Of a stretch of DNA of 64,000 nt, positions 48,125 through 60,855 are shown one piece after another (within the stretch, counting starts at the first letter, position 1; every line of letters starts with the position of its first letter). The stretch covers positions 26,057,561 through 26,121,560 of the forward strand of contig OZ026841.1 in NCBI GenBank assembly GCA_964023205.1, given 5' to 3'. Position numbers and translations under genes: made by a program. The stretch comes from Lutraria lutraria (Eukaryota > Mollusca > Bivalvia > Venerida > Mactridae). Below the pieces are notes generated by a model, which did no database searches, had not been told where the DNA came from, and worked only from the letters and a program-made list of their open reading frames with translations.

Positions 48125-48334
48125 TACTGTGGAATCATTAATTTTCGATGGGGATTTAATTTCATGAATTTTGTGGGTTGGCTCATCAACAAAATCGAAT
48201 CCCCGCAAATTCAAATCAGAGATAAGGCATTTCTTTTCAAAAATCAAAGTCGACAAATTTATGTCCCCATGAAATAGCCATTTTAGTAAAAACCACGAAA
48301 ATTGAGCCCAACGAAAATAAATGAAAATACAGTA
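48125..48334 (+). mobile_element. MITE-3 copy
   Basis: Left TACTGTGGAATCATTAATTT, right AAAATAAATGAAAATACAGTA. Interior AATCGAATCCCCGCAAATTC, GAGATAAGGCATTTC and CACGAAAATTGAGCCCAACG. About 48 bp longer than the inverted copy at 46431. Confidence 0.9.
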
Positions 48335-48383
48335 TTCATAAAGTGTGAAAGAATATTTCAATAAAAATTTATGTTTCCATTCG

Positions 48384-48488
48384 AAGAAGGTGTGAAATTT
48401 GTCTTGTTCCAGATAGGATTCAAACAGACAGCAGAGAGGTTTGAGTGATGAGCAAAGACTTCAACCATTCAACCATGGAGGCCCGCAA
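48384..48488 (-). mobile_element. tRNA-derived SINE head
   Basis: Minus strand: GCGGGCCTCCATGGTTGAAT (A box), a class-II spacing with AACCTCTCTGCTGTCTG, and GTTTGAATCCTATCTGG (B box). It is followed by a short body ending CACACCTTCTTCGAATGG. Head layout as at 14131 and in SINE-A; body different. Confidence 0.65.
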
Positions 48489-49852
48489 ATCCTCAAATTT
48501 ATGATCAAGCTTCATTTAGAGGCTGGGCTTCTAATCGAAATTAAGATATTTAAAGACGTCTTAATGACACTTTATTATACATGAATAATTCTAAAATCTA
48601 TGTAAGTTTAATTGGTAATGGTAGAATAATTGTATTATATTATGTGGGAAGTTAACCTTTTAAACTTGATAGCTCCGAATAAGCTCAAGTGAAAGTTGTA
48701 GGGGCAACCTAATGTCCAGCTCCCGTTGAAAGTTATGAAAAGAAGAGAACTATTTTGGTTAAAAGGGAAGGTGAGAATATGATGTTATCTGTCTTATGTT
48801 GCTCATTTATCATGCCTTTTTATTATCTTCCAATCTTAATGACTTAGATTTGTATATCATTCTAGTCTAAATATACTGTTATCCTGATATAAATGTACTT
48901 ATTTATGAGCCTTATATGGGTGAATTGTATACAAATGTTGGAGAATGCTTACAATAGCACCATATGTCGTTATTTACCTGACACATATAACTGTCAATAC
49001 ATTTCATTTCGTACCAATGTCAAAAGTCAGACGGACATTTTGATCATACCGACTTGACCGCTACAAATGACCGAACTAATACCAGCGTGTTGATGCAGCT
49101 ATAAAAGGCGTTACTAAAATTAATGTACATGTTTCACACGTGTTAAGATTGATGTTCCTGTCACTAGCTCACCCTAAAGTCGCCTTTATTTGGAGCATAA
49201 TTTCTTTATTTGTCCAGTGCACTACTCATTTGTAGTTTATAAGGCTAAATAAAAAATATCACATTTACTGTTAATTGAAACAAAATGTTAGGGTAGGTAA
49301 ATCGAAAAACTTTCCTGTAATTTGTTTTTCAAAACACCTGCGAGATAATTCCAGGTAATTTTTATTCCGAATTTTGTTCCAACTTTGCAATTTGAAACTT
49401 AAGGGTTAGCATCTAAAATGAGTCAGTTTGGTTACACTGAACATGACTAATTTTTTGGTCTTAAAATATGTGCATGTACACTGTGTGTGACTTTGTTTTG
49501 ACTGGTCAGTATTGTCCTGTTATAGGGCAGACTAATTAATCTTGGTCAGTCACATGTCTGAGCAAAAATTATTGTGACACCTTGGTCACAGTTTGATTTA
49601 ACTTTGTGGACAATAAAATATTAAATATCACAGTTGAGTGTACTTAAAGCATTGTCTTACCATCATTTTAATGGAGTTATTGCCCTTTGAATTCAGTGAG
49701 AAAAGTCAAATATGGACGACGAGGATTGTGCCATTTATATCTATGGTCATAATTTTGTTGTTGAAGTCATAGCATCCATCTAAATAAAATCTAAGAACAT
49801 ATTGACAAGTACCTTATTCAATTTTATAATCTATAATTTATACATTTTTTAG
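48489..49852. other. Non-coding stretch
   Basis: A CpG-containing patch around 49025-49110 includes GCAGCTATAAAAGGCG, a TATA-like string without supporting transcript features. No frame above 60 codons. Confidence 0.45.
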
Positions 49853-50046
49853 TAACTGAATAATAGTTAGCTTTCTATAGTCGTCACTCGCTCGATGTGC
49901 ATGAATTTTGATGCATTCCAAAGTACTATGTTTTTCTAGGTAGCCATATCATAAATTCTACTTCTGGCAACTGGTTCCCATTCCATGTTGCACTTCAAGT
50001 CTTAGTGTATAAGTTAAGTTTCCATGAGTACTTTCAGTACTTTGAT
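49853..50046 (+). mobile_element. Family R copy
   Basis: TAATAGTTAGCTTTCTATAG, GTCGTCACTCGCTCG, GTGCATGAATTTTGATGC, CCATTCCATGTTGCAC, GTTTCCATGAGTACTTTCAG + TACTTTGATTT. The best-preserved right end of the family. Confidence 0.85.
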
Positions 50047-52999
50047 TTGTATGTATGTTTTATCCTTCGTACATCTTGTTTATTTGCCCTTAGAAAGCAT
50101 TATGATCATTTTTTCTTGCTGTCCACAAAGCAGGTTGAGTCAGGATGCATTATGAAGTCATCCTGGTGAGATTTGGACATTTAATTCCCAGGAATTTTGA
50201 TAGTTTTAATCGATAATGCTTTGAAAACCAGTTTCAAAGCTCATGCATACGATTGGTTGTTTCTGGGCGATATGATTTCAAATCGACCAATGGCAAGACT
50301 TCAAGTGTGGGATTAAAAAAAAGTAATGTTGAAAACTTTAAATATTGGGTTCACTTTATGACAAACCATGAGCTGATAAGAAAAAGTTTTATATAAATCT
50401 TCTTTTTTTTATAGTTATTTCACTGTATTTCATTGTAGCTCATTGATTGCCTGTAGATGCTTAAACGTCAGTCCATCAGACTCTTATCACACTCGTAACA
50501 ATGAGTAATGTTTTTGTTTTAAGGATCAAATTCCAAAGTTGTTGATATATATAGCAAACATTTATAGTTTACCTATGATACAGTAGGAAACTCAAAGAAT
50601 CTTAACTATTATAAATGTCACTTTTTTACCCCCGAAGTTATGGTTAATGACACTGAGTGATCCCATAGTGTCTGTTTACATGTTCACTCACAGTAACTCA
50701 AGTATTTCAAAAGGTTTTGTTTCAAACATTTAATTTTTTCTTTCTTAATCACTGTACGAAATTGTTTATTTTGATAAATATCGAACATTCTACATTTTTC
50801 CAGTCATTTACCCGTTACTTTAATTTCTTTTCTCCGGAGTTTAATGTCACGTCGACAGCCATTTAAAAGTGAAGCATGACCCTATATAAGCTTTAAGCTT
50901 CCACATGTGGTCCGAGAAATTTGTTTGGGCTCTGGGTGGAATTTTTACTCGGAGGTATGACTTGTCATTATTCTCACAATGACGTAAAGAATGATATATT
51001 TAAATAATTATGTAGATCATAAACATGTTTTTCCTTGATGTTTTTGTATTTGAGTCAATGGCTATCAACTAAGAAACAAAATACCCATGTTAAACTTATA
51101 CTGTTATATTTTCACCTTGACCAACAACCACTCGGAATGTTGTCATTACAATCCATGAAACAAGTTTTGCTATAATGAATTCAAATTCATTCACAAGACA
51201 TATTAATTTTGCTGGATCCAACACTGTAGATCAATTATTGTTCCAGTCATAATAGTTTTATATTTTGTCATATGTGTGACTAAACTTTTTTTACATTCCT
51301 CAATCAGTCAGTCACTCATCAGATGCGCCCTGTGGTCGTAACGTTCAATAGATATGTAAAACATAAAATATGAAATACATAGTAGTGTCTTAATGTCTGG
51401 ATGACGACACTGGAGAAATGTTTATAATTATTTGATAAATGTTGATACCTGTAGATCATTTGGTGGCTGCTAGCATTGAATAGATGGACTGTGCAGTGCT
51501 GAATTTATTAAAGGCCTAAATTAGCCACATGGACCAAAGAAGCATTTATCATAATTGCTTTATTTACACATATTATATGACTTGATACACCATTAAGCGT
51601 CATTGCTTTAACCTGCTAGATCAAATACTGAACAATGGCATACTGGTCAGCTTACGGCGATATTTGTAATGATGAACAACTTCCTGTCATACTGAAAAAA
51701 ACATGTGACACCTTCATATAAATTTATACATTTAATAATAAATTCGAAAGGAAGTGAGACTTTATCATCGAAGTTTTTCAAAAGGAGAAAATGAAATCAC
51801 ATCGCCATGCCAATGGTTTAGTGAAATATCAAAATAATTGCAAAAATTAAATTTTTTATCAAAATCTCACTGATACGGATGTCTCTTATCCCAATTAAGA
51901 TGATATGATTTTAATATTGACCGTTTTATTGCAAATTGCTTTTTACCCTGTATTTAAGTTATTGTCTGTTGTCGACCACAGGAATCTCTTGATTGGCAGG
52001 ATGTCAGAAGGTCGTAAGGTATTGAAGTCCAATCCATGACGAAGGCTTAATACAGACAAGTTTGGCTACTGTCCTCTGTATTATAAACGGCTAATTTATG
52101 GGGTATTTTTATTGTGGTCCAAGTAATGGGTGGGTAGGAGTAATTGTTTATAAATGGACATAAAGAAACCACATAAATGCGACCAATGCTTGTCAGGTAG
52201 CCGATTTACCTCTGATCCGTTTCCTGCTCAACGGTTTATAGGTCAAGAGTTGTTGAAATTAACACTTTTTATAAGATTTGTCAAAGAGGGTCGAAGTGAA
52301 AATGAGATTTAAATTTGTTGAATTATTTATTTGTTTGGTTTTGAATAAATCTGGTGTAAATCTTATTATGTTTTAAAAGTTTTATAAAAAGTCATTTAAT
52401 TCCTTTATTCAGTTGGACTTGTTCTCAAGCAGGCTCTGCAATAAATAATATTTTTGTTTGTCTACACTTTGCTCATTCATGTAATCATTAAACTACACTA
52501 CCGTCCATTCATATTTTGGTTTCCGAGCAACAACTCAGGAAATTTTTATGGATTGGTTTCAATTTATTCTACATGATGGTGTATAATAATAAAATACAGG
52601 TCAAGTTTGATTTCCGTTAAAATCGAACATTTTCACTGGAGTACTTGGTAATGGCCCCTTTTTGATTTAGCGCTCAACTGGGTCCATGTGTCCTCCAGAC
52701 ACATTTCTAGTTAATTATATAAATCATTTTACTAATGTAGATAAGATAATTTCATAGACAAGAATAATTATGTGAAATTTAATATAAATGAATGATAATA
52801 ATTACAATAAATGCTATGTATTTTTTAAAATTATTGAAAAATATATATAATTATTTGATATAACGTGATGTTCATACAGAAATATTTGTAATGGGAGACA
52901 TAATAAGTACCTTTACACATTTATCATTAATAATAAATACTGTGAAATATATCATCATCATCAGTAAAAAGTAAAAATCACAGCTAAATGTACGTTATT
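50047..52999. other. Non-coding stretch
   Basis: The longest feature-free interval apart from 31.8-33.8 kb. It holds no frame over 60 codons, no recognised repeat and no clear splice-flanked block; AT-rich throughout. Confidence 0.55.
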
Positions 53000-53185
53000 G
53001 GAAACTGAACGATATAGTTTAGGTTTCCATATATGCGTAACTTGCTTGGCGCACATGCATTTTCTGTGGACCAAGGTATTACCTTTCCTACATCCGCCAT
53101 ACAATGAAATGTTTAAACTAGTTCCCCTTTCATATGTTGCAGTGCAAGTCTACATAAGTTCAGAGTACTTTCAGTGCTTTGATCA
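53000..53185 (+). mobile_element. Family R copy
   Basis: GGAAACTGAACGATATAGTT, GCGCACATGCATTTTCTGTG + GACCAAGG, CATATGTTGCAGTGCAAGTC, AGAGTACTTTCAGTGCTTTG. It lacks the TTTCCATG segment before the terminal palindrome. The 70-codon frame across it is incidental. Confidence 0.8.
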
Positions 53186-55182
53186 TGTTTATGTACAGTT
53201 TCCGGATTAATTATATAACACAATACATTTTTTGTATTTACCCAATAAAATAATGTGTTGGATAAGAATTGGTCAGTGAAAATTCTACCTGATATATGGG
53301 ATCAATTTGTTTACTTAACTCAGTGAATCATACCGCATTTGTTTTTGTTTGCGCTCAACTTCTAAACATTGAAACTTAAATAAACTTTGAAACTTTGATC
53401 AAATCTTTAGAACAACAAGGCCCCGGGGTAATTTTGGTATTTCTTTAGATAAGTTTCAAAGGAGCTTTACGTTGGGTAACCTGGTAACAAAAACAAAATT
53501 AAGGTGAATAAATTCAATACAGGGTTTCCGCCAAGAGCCCTGTGTCATTCAGAGCAGTTATCTAATCCAATACTTGAATATTTGGGGTTCAGATGCCCAA
53601 GCTTTAACAATAAATATATTGTAAAGTTTGTGACTCACATGAATAGAAAAAGGACAATAGTATTTGTTTGTCACATTTATATTCTTTGTGTTTTTTGCTT
53701 CCTTGGTAAAGTTTATTCAAAACAATGTTCAGAAACTCACCGAATATCGTCCAGTATTGTTTCAGGTATGTTATAGTTGTTTCCTCAGCGGAACTTCTCC
53801 TCAGTTTGATGGTTATCAGGTGTAAAATATTGCGTGTTATTTTAATTGTGGTCTTTCACTCCGATCCAAACATCCGGCCTGCAACTTACTGATAATTATA
53901 AAATATTGCAAAAAATATATTTATCCAAATAACCATCAAGTGTTTCTTTGGTGAATCATGAAGTTTATATATTTCTTATAAACTTCATTTCATACTTTAC
54001 ATACAGTCCATCCTGTCTATAAAACACCTGCTTTATAAGGGTGAGAATGTCGTCTCTTTTTCACATGGTCTTTATGTAAAGGTTAAAACTAACTTGTATT
54101 GGAAATATAGCCACAGTCTGTACAGGTTATGTGAACCATAAACTATTAATTATTGTTGTTGTGATAAACGAAATACAAAATGAATCAACAAACAACAAGT
54201 AGAGAGTGTCATATTGGAATATTGAGTTATCACTAAGGTACATACATTTATACATATACAGCCTTACTACCCGTGACTCTTGGATGTGTCTTACAGTCTG
54301 CTCATAATAAAGCTAACCAATATGCTCAGCAAAGGTTACTTTTAGATTAATCTGAAATCCTGCACAGACTTAAATTCCCTTATTTTACGATTTCTGTATC
54401 AAATAATTGTAATTCATTTCACATACTGAAATCGTAACATTTGTTGCACTTAAGATAAATGTGAGATAAATGTAGGTATTGCACCTCAAAATCTAGCTTT
54501 GTGTTTTGCAGATTCATTAAATGATTTTCATTAGGCAGCGCAATGTATTGAAATTAACTTTAGCCATCCCATTATATGATAGCTACGTTTAGTTTGCTAA
54601 TTTAGACTACAACTGATCCTTAATGTGCGTGAAAATGATTTTGTGACTTAAACTTTAATGTATTCTTGACATGAAAATGAATGAAACATTATATTTGATT
54701 TAAATGCTACTGCTATGAGTTTACCATCTCATGTATTTGGTTTTCTAATGATTTTGCAATTAGGAAGTTCTTGTATAAGTGCTGGATTAAGACGAAGCCT
54801 CTTGAAGGATTTCATTGCTAGACGCCGTATACACTTGGAGGGCATTGAAATCTTTCTGTTTTTTCTTTGCTATAAGCGATATGCATGGAATTTTAAAACT
54901 TTCGATATTATTGCACCTTCGTAGAGTTTTGGATTGCGGAATGAATTCTTGTTAACAGATGTTTTCATATTTGTTAAAACTGAATTCATGTATTGCATTT
55001 CAACTCAACTTTTTAAAGTTTTGCAAAAGTAAAATTTGCATTTAGTCCTGACTAAAGGTTGTTTTAATTAGGAAAATGATATTGTTTTACTCAATGGTAC
55101 ATTAGTATCACTTATACTGACAGGATGTATGGTTAGAACAAAAATAGTCATGTTTACAGTTAGGCCTTAAAAAAAAGATTGC
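53186..55182. other. Non-coding stretch
   Basis: A possible MITE-1-like relic at about 54003-54130 (TACAGTCCATCCTGTCTAT, then ACAGTCTGTACAGGTT) is too decayed to call. The plus frame at 53504-53776 (90 codons) has no domain. Confidence 0.45.
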
Positions 55183-55463
55183 TATACCCCTGCAAACGAA
55201 GTTTTAGATCAATCTGTCGGTAAGTCAGTCGTCCCCATACAATATCACAAGTTTGTGGAGCGAACTACTTCTACATTCTTTAAGCGATTGCAATGAAACT
55301 TGAAATATATTATCACCATGAAGTGTAAGACACAATTTTCATGCCCAGTGATCCACTTATTCCCGAGTTATGTGCCCTTGAACATAGCCATATAGTGTAC
55401 TATTGGGTTCTTAGTGTCAAAGCGGCGGCAGGGGTATTAGTCACTTGTGACAAAGCTCTAGTT
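55183..55463 (+). mobile_element. Family 5 copy, fused to MITE-4
   Basis: TATACCCCTGCAAACGAAG, ATATCACAAGTTTGTGGAGC, TTTTCATGCCCAGTGATCC, GAGTTATGTGCCCTTGAAC, GGGGTATTAGTCACTTGTGA + CAAAGCTCTAGTT. Its last bases overlap the first bases of MITE-4. Confidence 0.85.
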
Positions 55464-55617
55464 TGTTTCTGGTTACATGCTCATTCAAGATAGGGTAGGT
55501 ACATATAGGTAGGGGTACTAAGGTCTGGGCAACAGCGTCATGTTGTTCTTGAAAGCATGTGAAAGTCGAGGGTGGCAGGAAAAAGTACGGGTTGTTCGGG
55601 TAACCAGAAACAAACAA
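55461..55617. mobile_element. MITE-4 copy, compact
   Basis: Ends GTTTGTTTCTGGTTACATGC and GGGTAACCAGAAACAAACAA are inverted. Interior ATTCAAGATAGGGTAGGTAC and AAAAGTACGGGTTGTTCGGG. Lacks the hairpin seen at 33898. Confidence 0.85.
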
Positions 55618-57465
55618 TTTTTTTAAACCTTACTTGACCAAAAGAATACGGTAGTTCAGTTGTGTAACTTCTTTCTTTTCTAAGCATTGTAACCTTTCAT
55701 CACTGCCAAGTATTTTCTCACTTTAAATTTGCTGTTAGAAACTTCAGGGTCTGATCCCTAAGAAATAGGGGTCAGTCTGATGACTGAATCATGAAACTTG
55801 TTTTCTGGCTTACATACGGCATTTCTTCCATCTTTCTTAGTACGCATTTTACATACAGTATAACGGTTATAGTGAACACTGATAAGATTTTAATTTCCCC
55901 CCTACCATAATTATAAAGGTTTGTTGATAGCTCAGCTAGCCCATTAAATGGTAGAAGACTATCTAGGTCCATACAGTAACATAGAAAAACATTTATAATA
56001 CTCAGGGTATTAACAATACCTTATATATATCATCATGTCCGTATAATAATCTAATGTAATAGGATGCTTTTGAATAACCAGCAAATGCTTAATTAACTGA
56101 TTTAATGATGACATTGATACAGTAAACCGTAGTATTTAAATCTGTGTTTATTTAATTTAAATGTTATTTTCAACCAGATTTTTACATATGAATAGATACT
56201 TTATATTCAACTAGTCAGTCTTTGGATGAAATTTGTTTTTAAGCAGAAAGTTGATGATAGTATTAGCTTAAAATAATCTCATACATTTATTGTACGGTAT
56301 AGTGTTAAAGCCGTAATCTTGACAGCCAAGGTAACAAAGACAGGTATAGTAGTATTATGCAGTATTACATCCATGTATTCAATTTAGCGGTAATATGATT
56401 CTTCAGCTTAAGTGTAATAGCGCACTGAATAGAAAATTTAACAGCTATGAAAAATAGAGGGTATTTTAGAAATTGAGAATCTTTTTAAATGGTTACCTAG
56501 TTATAGTTTGCTATTCATGCCGTGAAAGCCAAGGTGATCATTAGATATGCAACTCGAGTTAAGATTTAAATGCGATTGTTGAATAGCGTACATCTTGTGT
56601 ATAATCAAGTCCTTTCTATTCAAAAACCGAGTAAACAAAGCTGCCGATTTTTTTTATATAGTTTGTAAAGCAAGTTGAAATCCAAGTATCATGTGATTTG
56701 AGGTAGGCAGTCTTTGTGTCAGCAAGGTATTTTAACAAGAAAGAAGGAGGTTTTTTGGGGATTTTAAAATTTGATCGTAATCTAAATTTAGTGAAGCAAA
56801 TCATTCATCGGTAGGTAGATCTGATGTTTGTATGGTCCCTCACAAAGATGTCAGAGGTGGTCCTATTATATGAACTTATATTGTGTCAAGTGCCATCTTG
56901 GTACAAGAAACTGTTTGCTTTTAGTATCGCTAATCTCCTCAAACAAAGATTATGGTTACCACTCAATAGTACTTGCCATTTTAGTATTGTTTATCAAGAT
57001 AGTTTCAGCTTGGGTTTTTTTTGCCTATGCTATCAGTTGATCAGTCCACTGTGGTTGAAACTATGAAGTAGTCATGATATAACAAAATTGAAGATTTTAA
57101 AGATCAGCTTGTATAGATATGACTGTACACATGTATACAGACTATAATGTTATATATGTAGCAGTTTGCAGTGTTATATTGTTACATTCTTTTCCTGTTA
57201 ATAATTTTATCATAGTTTTTTTTAACATGGTAGTTGTTAAGTTGTTTTGTTATTTCTTTTGTCTTAAGATTCCACTGGTCAACCTACCTGTTTTTGTTTT
57301 AAGGAACTTTATGTTTCTTAGACTTGGCTTACCTTGAAAGGATGGGGGTTTTAGGACACACTATATTGTTTGACAGCAAAATTTCACCACAGCCTTGTTG
57401 ATAATTTCTATGTTGTTCTGTACAACTGATATTTAGAAAAATTTGATCACCAAGTGTCATCCATT
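55618..57465. other. Non-coding stretch
   Basis: Frames at 55772-55972, 56616-56804 and 56824-57337 are short, overlapping and AT-driven. No repeat recognised. Confidence 0.5.
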
Positions 57466-57618
57466 TTCTTTTCTCACATAGAACTCAATAGTCAGCTTTC
57501 CTCTTTTCTCATATAGAACTCTTGAGTGATCAACCCTCCTCTTCTCTCACATAGAACTCAATGGTCAACCCTCCTCTTTTCTATCATAGAACTCAATGGT
57601 CAACCCCCCACTTTTCAC
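57466..57618. repeat. ~36-bp tandem repeat, four units
   Basis: Units of the form CTTTTCTCACATAGAACTCA + ATGGTCAACCCTCCTC, with a four-to-five-base variation in the second unit (CTTGAGTGATCAACC). Pyrimidine-rich, non-coding. Confidence 0.92.
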
Positions 57619-58275
57619 GCATATATCAAATTTTGTTAGTTTCAGTGAAGAAACACTAATCATACATAGATTGATTATGTACATGAGATTTCCCCCTCTT
57701 TTTTCAATACATATTACAAAAACAGATTTTTAAAGACAATTTGGCAAAAAAAGAAATTCTCATATGGACAGAAGTGAATTATTTATTTTGACTTTTTTAA
57801 GGCACACTTACATTTATGTAGGATGTATGTCTTCAACAAAAAAATTGTGACCTTTAATGACAATGCACTTGAATTATTTTAATTGATTGATGCAAAATAA
57901 ATGACATATTTGTAACCAATTAACAAGTATAAATAATTGGTTAAGATGTTGTTTTACCATCGATACTGTGAAGTGGTAAGGTCATAATGTCTTATTTATG
58001 ACATGTTTTGTCAAGATGTATCAAGTGTATTTTTGTTTTTGTTTTGAGTCTCATTTGAAACAATCGCTTAATGACTACTGTTGTAACCTTATCAATTAAA
58101 CTCCGATTACACGTCACAGTTGATTTTATTGTGTACCGGTACTTTTAATTGATTATATGAAATAATACTGTATTGTTTATTAAGCATCATGAAGAGTATC
58201 AAATAATTGATTTCATCCAATGATATTTTCTTTTCGGCGCGTTTAACACAGGTTTTCAACAATATTTCAATTAAT
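57619..58275. other. Non-coding stretch
   Basis: AT-rich, no repeat or frame of note. Confidence 0.5.
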
Positions 58276-58480
58276 ATGATGGCCAGTTCACCTAGACTGT
58301 AATTTCTAACCAGCACTAACTAAATTATCCAGTTCCACAAGCTGGAGCCAGAACTTTCTCCACATTTGGAGGAAAGTTTTCGTAGAAGGTTATGACATGT
58401 ACAGACAGGGATTTGAAGCCAGTTTTCTGGGATACAAGTCCAGAGTTCTATCCACAACATCCAACTAACAACCTCTAAGT
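58276..58480 (-). mobile_element. SINE-C, fullest copy
   Basis: Minus strand. Head TTGTGGATAGAACTCTGGAC (A-box region), GGGATTTGAAGCC read inverted as the B box, then body CATAACCTTCTACGAAAAC, CCTCCAAATGTGGAG, GTTAGTGCTGGTTAG and the core inverse of GTTCACCTAGACTG. Reference for the other SINE-C copies. Confidence 0.75.
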
Positions 58481-58734
58481 CCTCCATACAGTAAAAGTTT
58501 GGTAGGATGGCAAAACTTCTTTTTTTTCAAATAAATTGGGAGATATAGTTTGTATGAAATCCATCAGCAAGAAAATTGATGAAGACCAAAAAAAAGTATT
58601 TATTTTTGTTATAAACTTGTTATTTCACACCTTTTGTATAATTTTAGTTTTACACTAAGTAGTGGTATAGTATTATAAGTGTTTATTTGTTTTCTGTTTT
58701 TATGAACACATCTTACCTTTATCTAATTTTCCAG

Positions 58735-58848
58735 GTTTTCCGACATCACTGGTCTGGTATTTTTAGTGACAATACCAGAACCAAAGCTGTTGATAGCATC
58801 ACATCTGTCCATAGTCATTATACAAGCCAGATAGCCTGCATTGTTCTT
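58735..58848 (+). other. Putative 114-bp exon
   Basis: The acceptor CTTTATCTAATTTTCCAG and donor CTT/GTAAGT are both good. Length is a multiple of three and frame 1 is fully open (VFRHHWSGIFSDNTRTKAVD…, 38 codons). Frame 2 is open for 32 codons. TCTGGTATT and AATACCAGA form a perfect 9-bp stem inside. No domain recognised; the next exon is not identified, so coding status is open. Confidence 0.35.
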
Positions 58849-60620
58849 GTAAGTAACGGCTGTGCTTGTTTCTTGTTACGAACCGGTTATAGACCAGACA
58901 TTTAAACAAATCAGTTATTGATTATGTTCTGTTAAAAACTATGCCTTGGCATGGCTTGATTTGATATGTTCGCTTAAAACAAATGGCAACCTTGTAAAAT
59001 ATGTTTTAAGTATGGCCATATGAACTTAACATAGTAGACTGTTTGATGTGTTCATTAATACATTTGTGTCTGTAACACTGCATTTGATTTGATTTTAAAT
59101 TGAAGTTAACAAAATGATCAGTTTTAATTTGATTGTATCTCTCTGATGATTCACTTTCCCATGTGAAGACTTTCTTCCGAATTTACTTGATTTTTCTCCA
59201 AAGAAAATTAAAACTTTAAATGCTTGATTGTTTTGTTCTTTACTGTTGAGCACTAAATGAAATCAATTAACCTGAATTAAAATACATGTATAGACCAATT
59301 ATATATCATTTTGAAAATGACTGTCATATAATCAAAAGTCTTTATCTTGTCATCAGAATTGACAATTAGTGTATTGCTTGTATTGCTTGTATTTCAAAAA
59401 TCTGTACTAGTTCCCTGTTGACAAATGGTGTACAGTCAGTATTGATAAACTCTAATCAATTGTTGTAAAAAAATCAAATTGATTTTAAATTGTCCTTAAG
59501 TGGATAACTACTGTTTAAGTAATTATGTCAATAGTAACTATAAGAAAGTCTAGGAGGGTTAAATAGTATAGGATTTTCTGTAATAAATTTTCTGTTCACT
59601 TTGTTATATCAGATTAGACTGGTATAAGGCATAGACATCTTGTCGTAATCACTTGAATGGTTCACAAGATTATGCCTATTACTTTATTGACACCAAAGAA
59701 AGAAAATTAACTGAAAGGAAATTGAACTTTCACTTATTTTCAAAATCCCCTTTTATCCTACCATTGGTTAATTACCCAATGGTGTTTTTATTTCTACGGC
59801 TTGGCGGTGTAGTCTGCGGCTTATTGCTAGACATAGTAATTTTCGGGGATGCGTATCAAAGACGGCTACCTTATTAAAATAAGACCCCAATCACTTGTTT
59901 GTCTTTGTTTGAATTTCATCTAGCCATAGTGAAACACAATTGAAACTGAATACCTGAGCAAATTTTACAATGATGCATACAAAGTCGTTTGCTTTTCTTT
60001 GTTAAGAATTGTAAAGTATGCTTTTCTTAAGTTTCAACCCTGCGATAGCCAGATAAAAAAGAGAGCCAAATCTCTTAATTTATTGTTGTTTACATGCAAT
60101 TGGCAAAATTTCAGTCCTTCACAATAGCAATGTAAAATATATTTTTTTGTTTTTTCTTTTGTTCTAGGATGTGTTGCTTGAATAATTATTTTGATGATCA
60201 ACAGATCTTGCTTTTGTCTATGGTTTGTTACGATGATGTATGTATGATGTTTCATACCTGACACTGAGAGGACTTGAAACAATGGGCAGACGAAGAAAAA
60301 GTCAGTTTAGTCTGCTATCGTGGATGCCAAGATAGACAGTCCTACTTAATGGCTTCTCAAAGTCTGCTGGTTTAATGCTGCAGGTAAATTATGTGCACCA
60401 AATAAACAAAATTTATGGAGATCCTGTGAGGTTCTGCATTTAAAATGACATAAAAATCGTTTGTACTTGATATATTGGCCTATAATAACTTACGTTGATT
60501 TTGCAATGATAAAAATCCCCAGAGACAGTCTTTACCTCTTTCGTTGTGACTCTCGTACATGCCTGGTTATAACTATTGAATACTTGAAAACAATTGTATA
60601 CTCTACGGTACCTATGGTAT
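58849..60620. other. Mostly non-coding stretch with one weak exon candidate
   Basis: At about 60271-60383 a block ends in GCTGCAG/GTAAAT and holds a 34-codon frame (DLKQWADEEKVSLVCYRGC…) closed by TAA before the donor. Its acceptor (CACTGAGAG) has a poor pyrimidine tract. The frame is protein-like but unrecognised. The rest is AT-rich. Confidence 0.3.
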
Positions 60621-60855
60621 TTTTTGTTTCATTGAGTTTTACGCCCCTTTTCAATAGTCAGAGTCATATGTGGCAGACAGTTCACCTAATGATTGTTCCT
60701 GGGAAGAACCAGTACTAGACTCCCATCCTCCGTAAGCAACTGCCTTCTTTCCCACATAAAGAGACATTGTCGGTAGCTGGGCTCGAACACACGACCCTCT
60801 ATCAGTGAGAGGTTACAGTGATTTGAAACCAATTGACCACAGAGTCAGGTCCATG
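60621..60855 (-). mobile_element. SINE-A copy
   Basis: Minus strand. Body and tail are complete (TTTTACGCCCCTTTTCAATA at the 3' end, core TTCACCTAATGATTG, GAAGAACCAGTACTAGACTC). The B box reads GTGTTCGAGCCC. The head lost about 10-15 bases between the A box (TGTGGTCAATTGGTTTC) and the anticodon arm. No clear target duplication. Confidence 0.9.

Noticed and set aside
49080..49110. TATA-box promoter (GCTATAAAAGGCG)
   Set aside because: Similar TATAAAAG strings occur at about 497, 18015, 28455 and 34582; without transcript evidence none can be preferred in AT-rich DNA.
54003..54130. A sixth MITE-1 copy
   Set aside because: Only TACAGTCCATCCTGTCTAT and a loose right-end match remain; could be chance.
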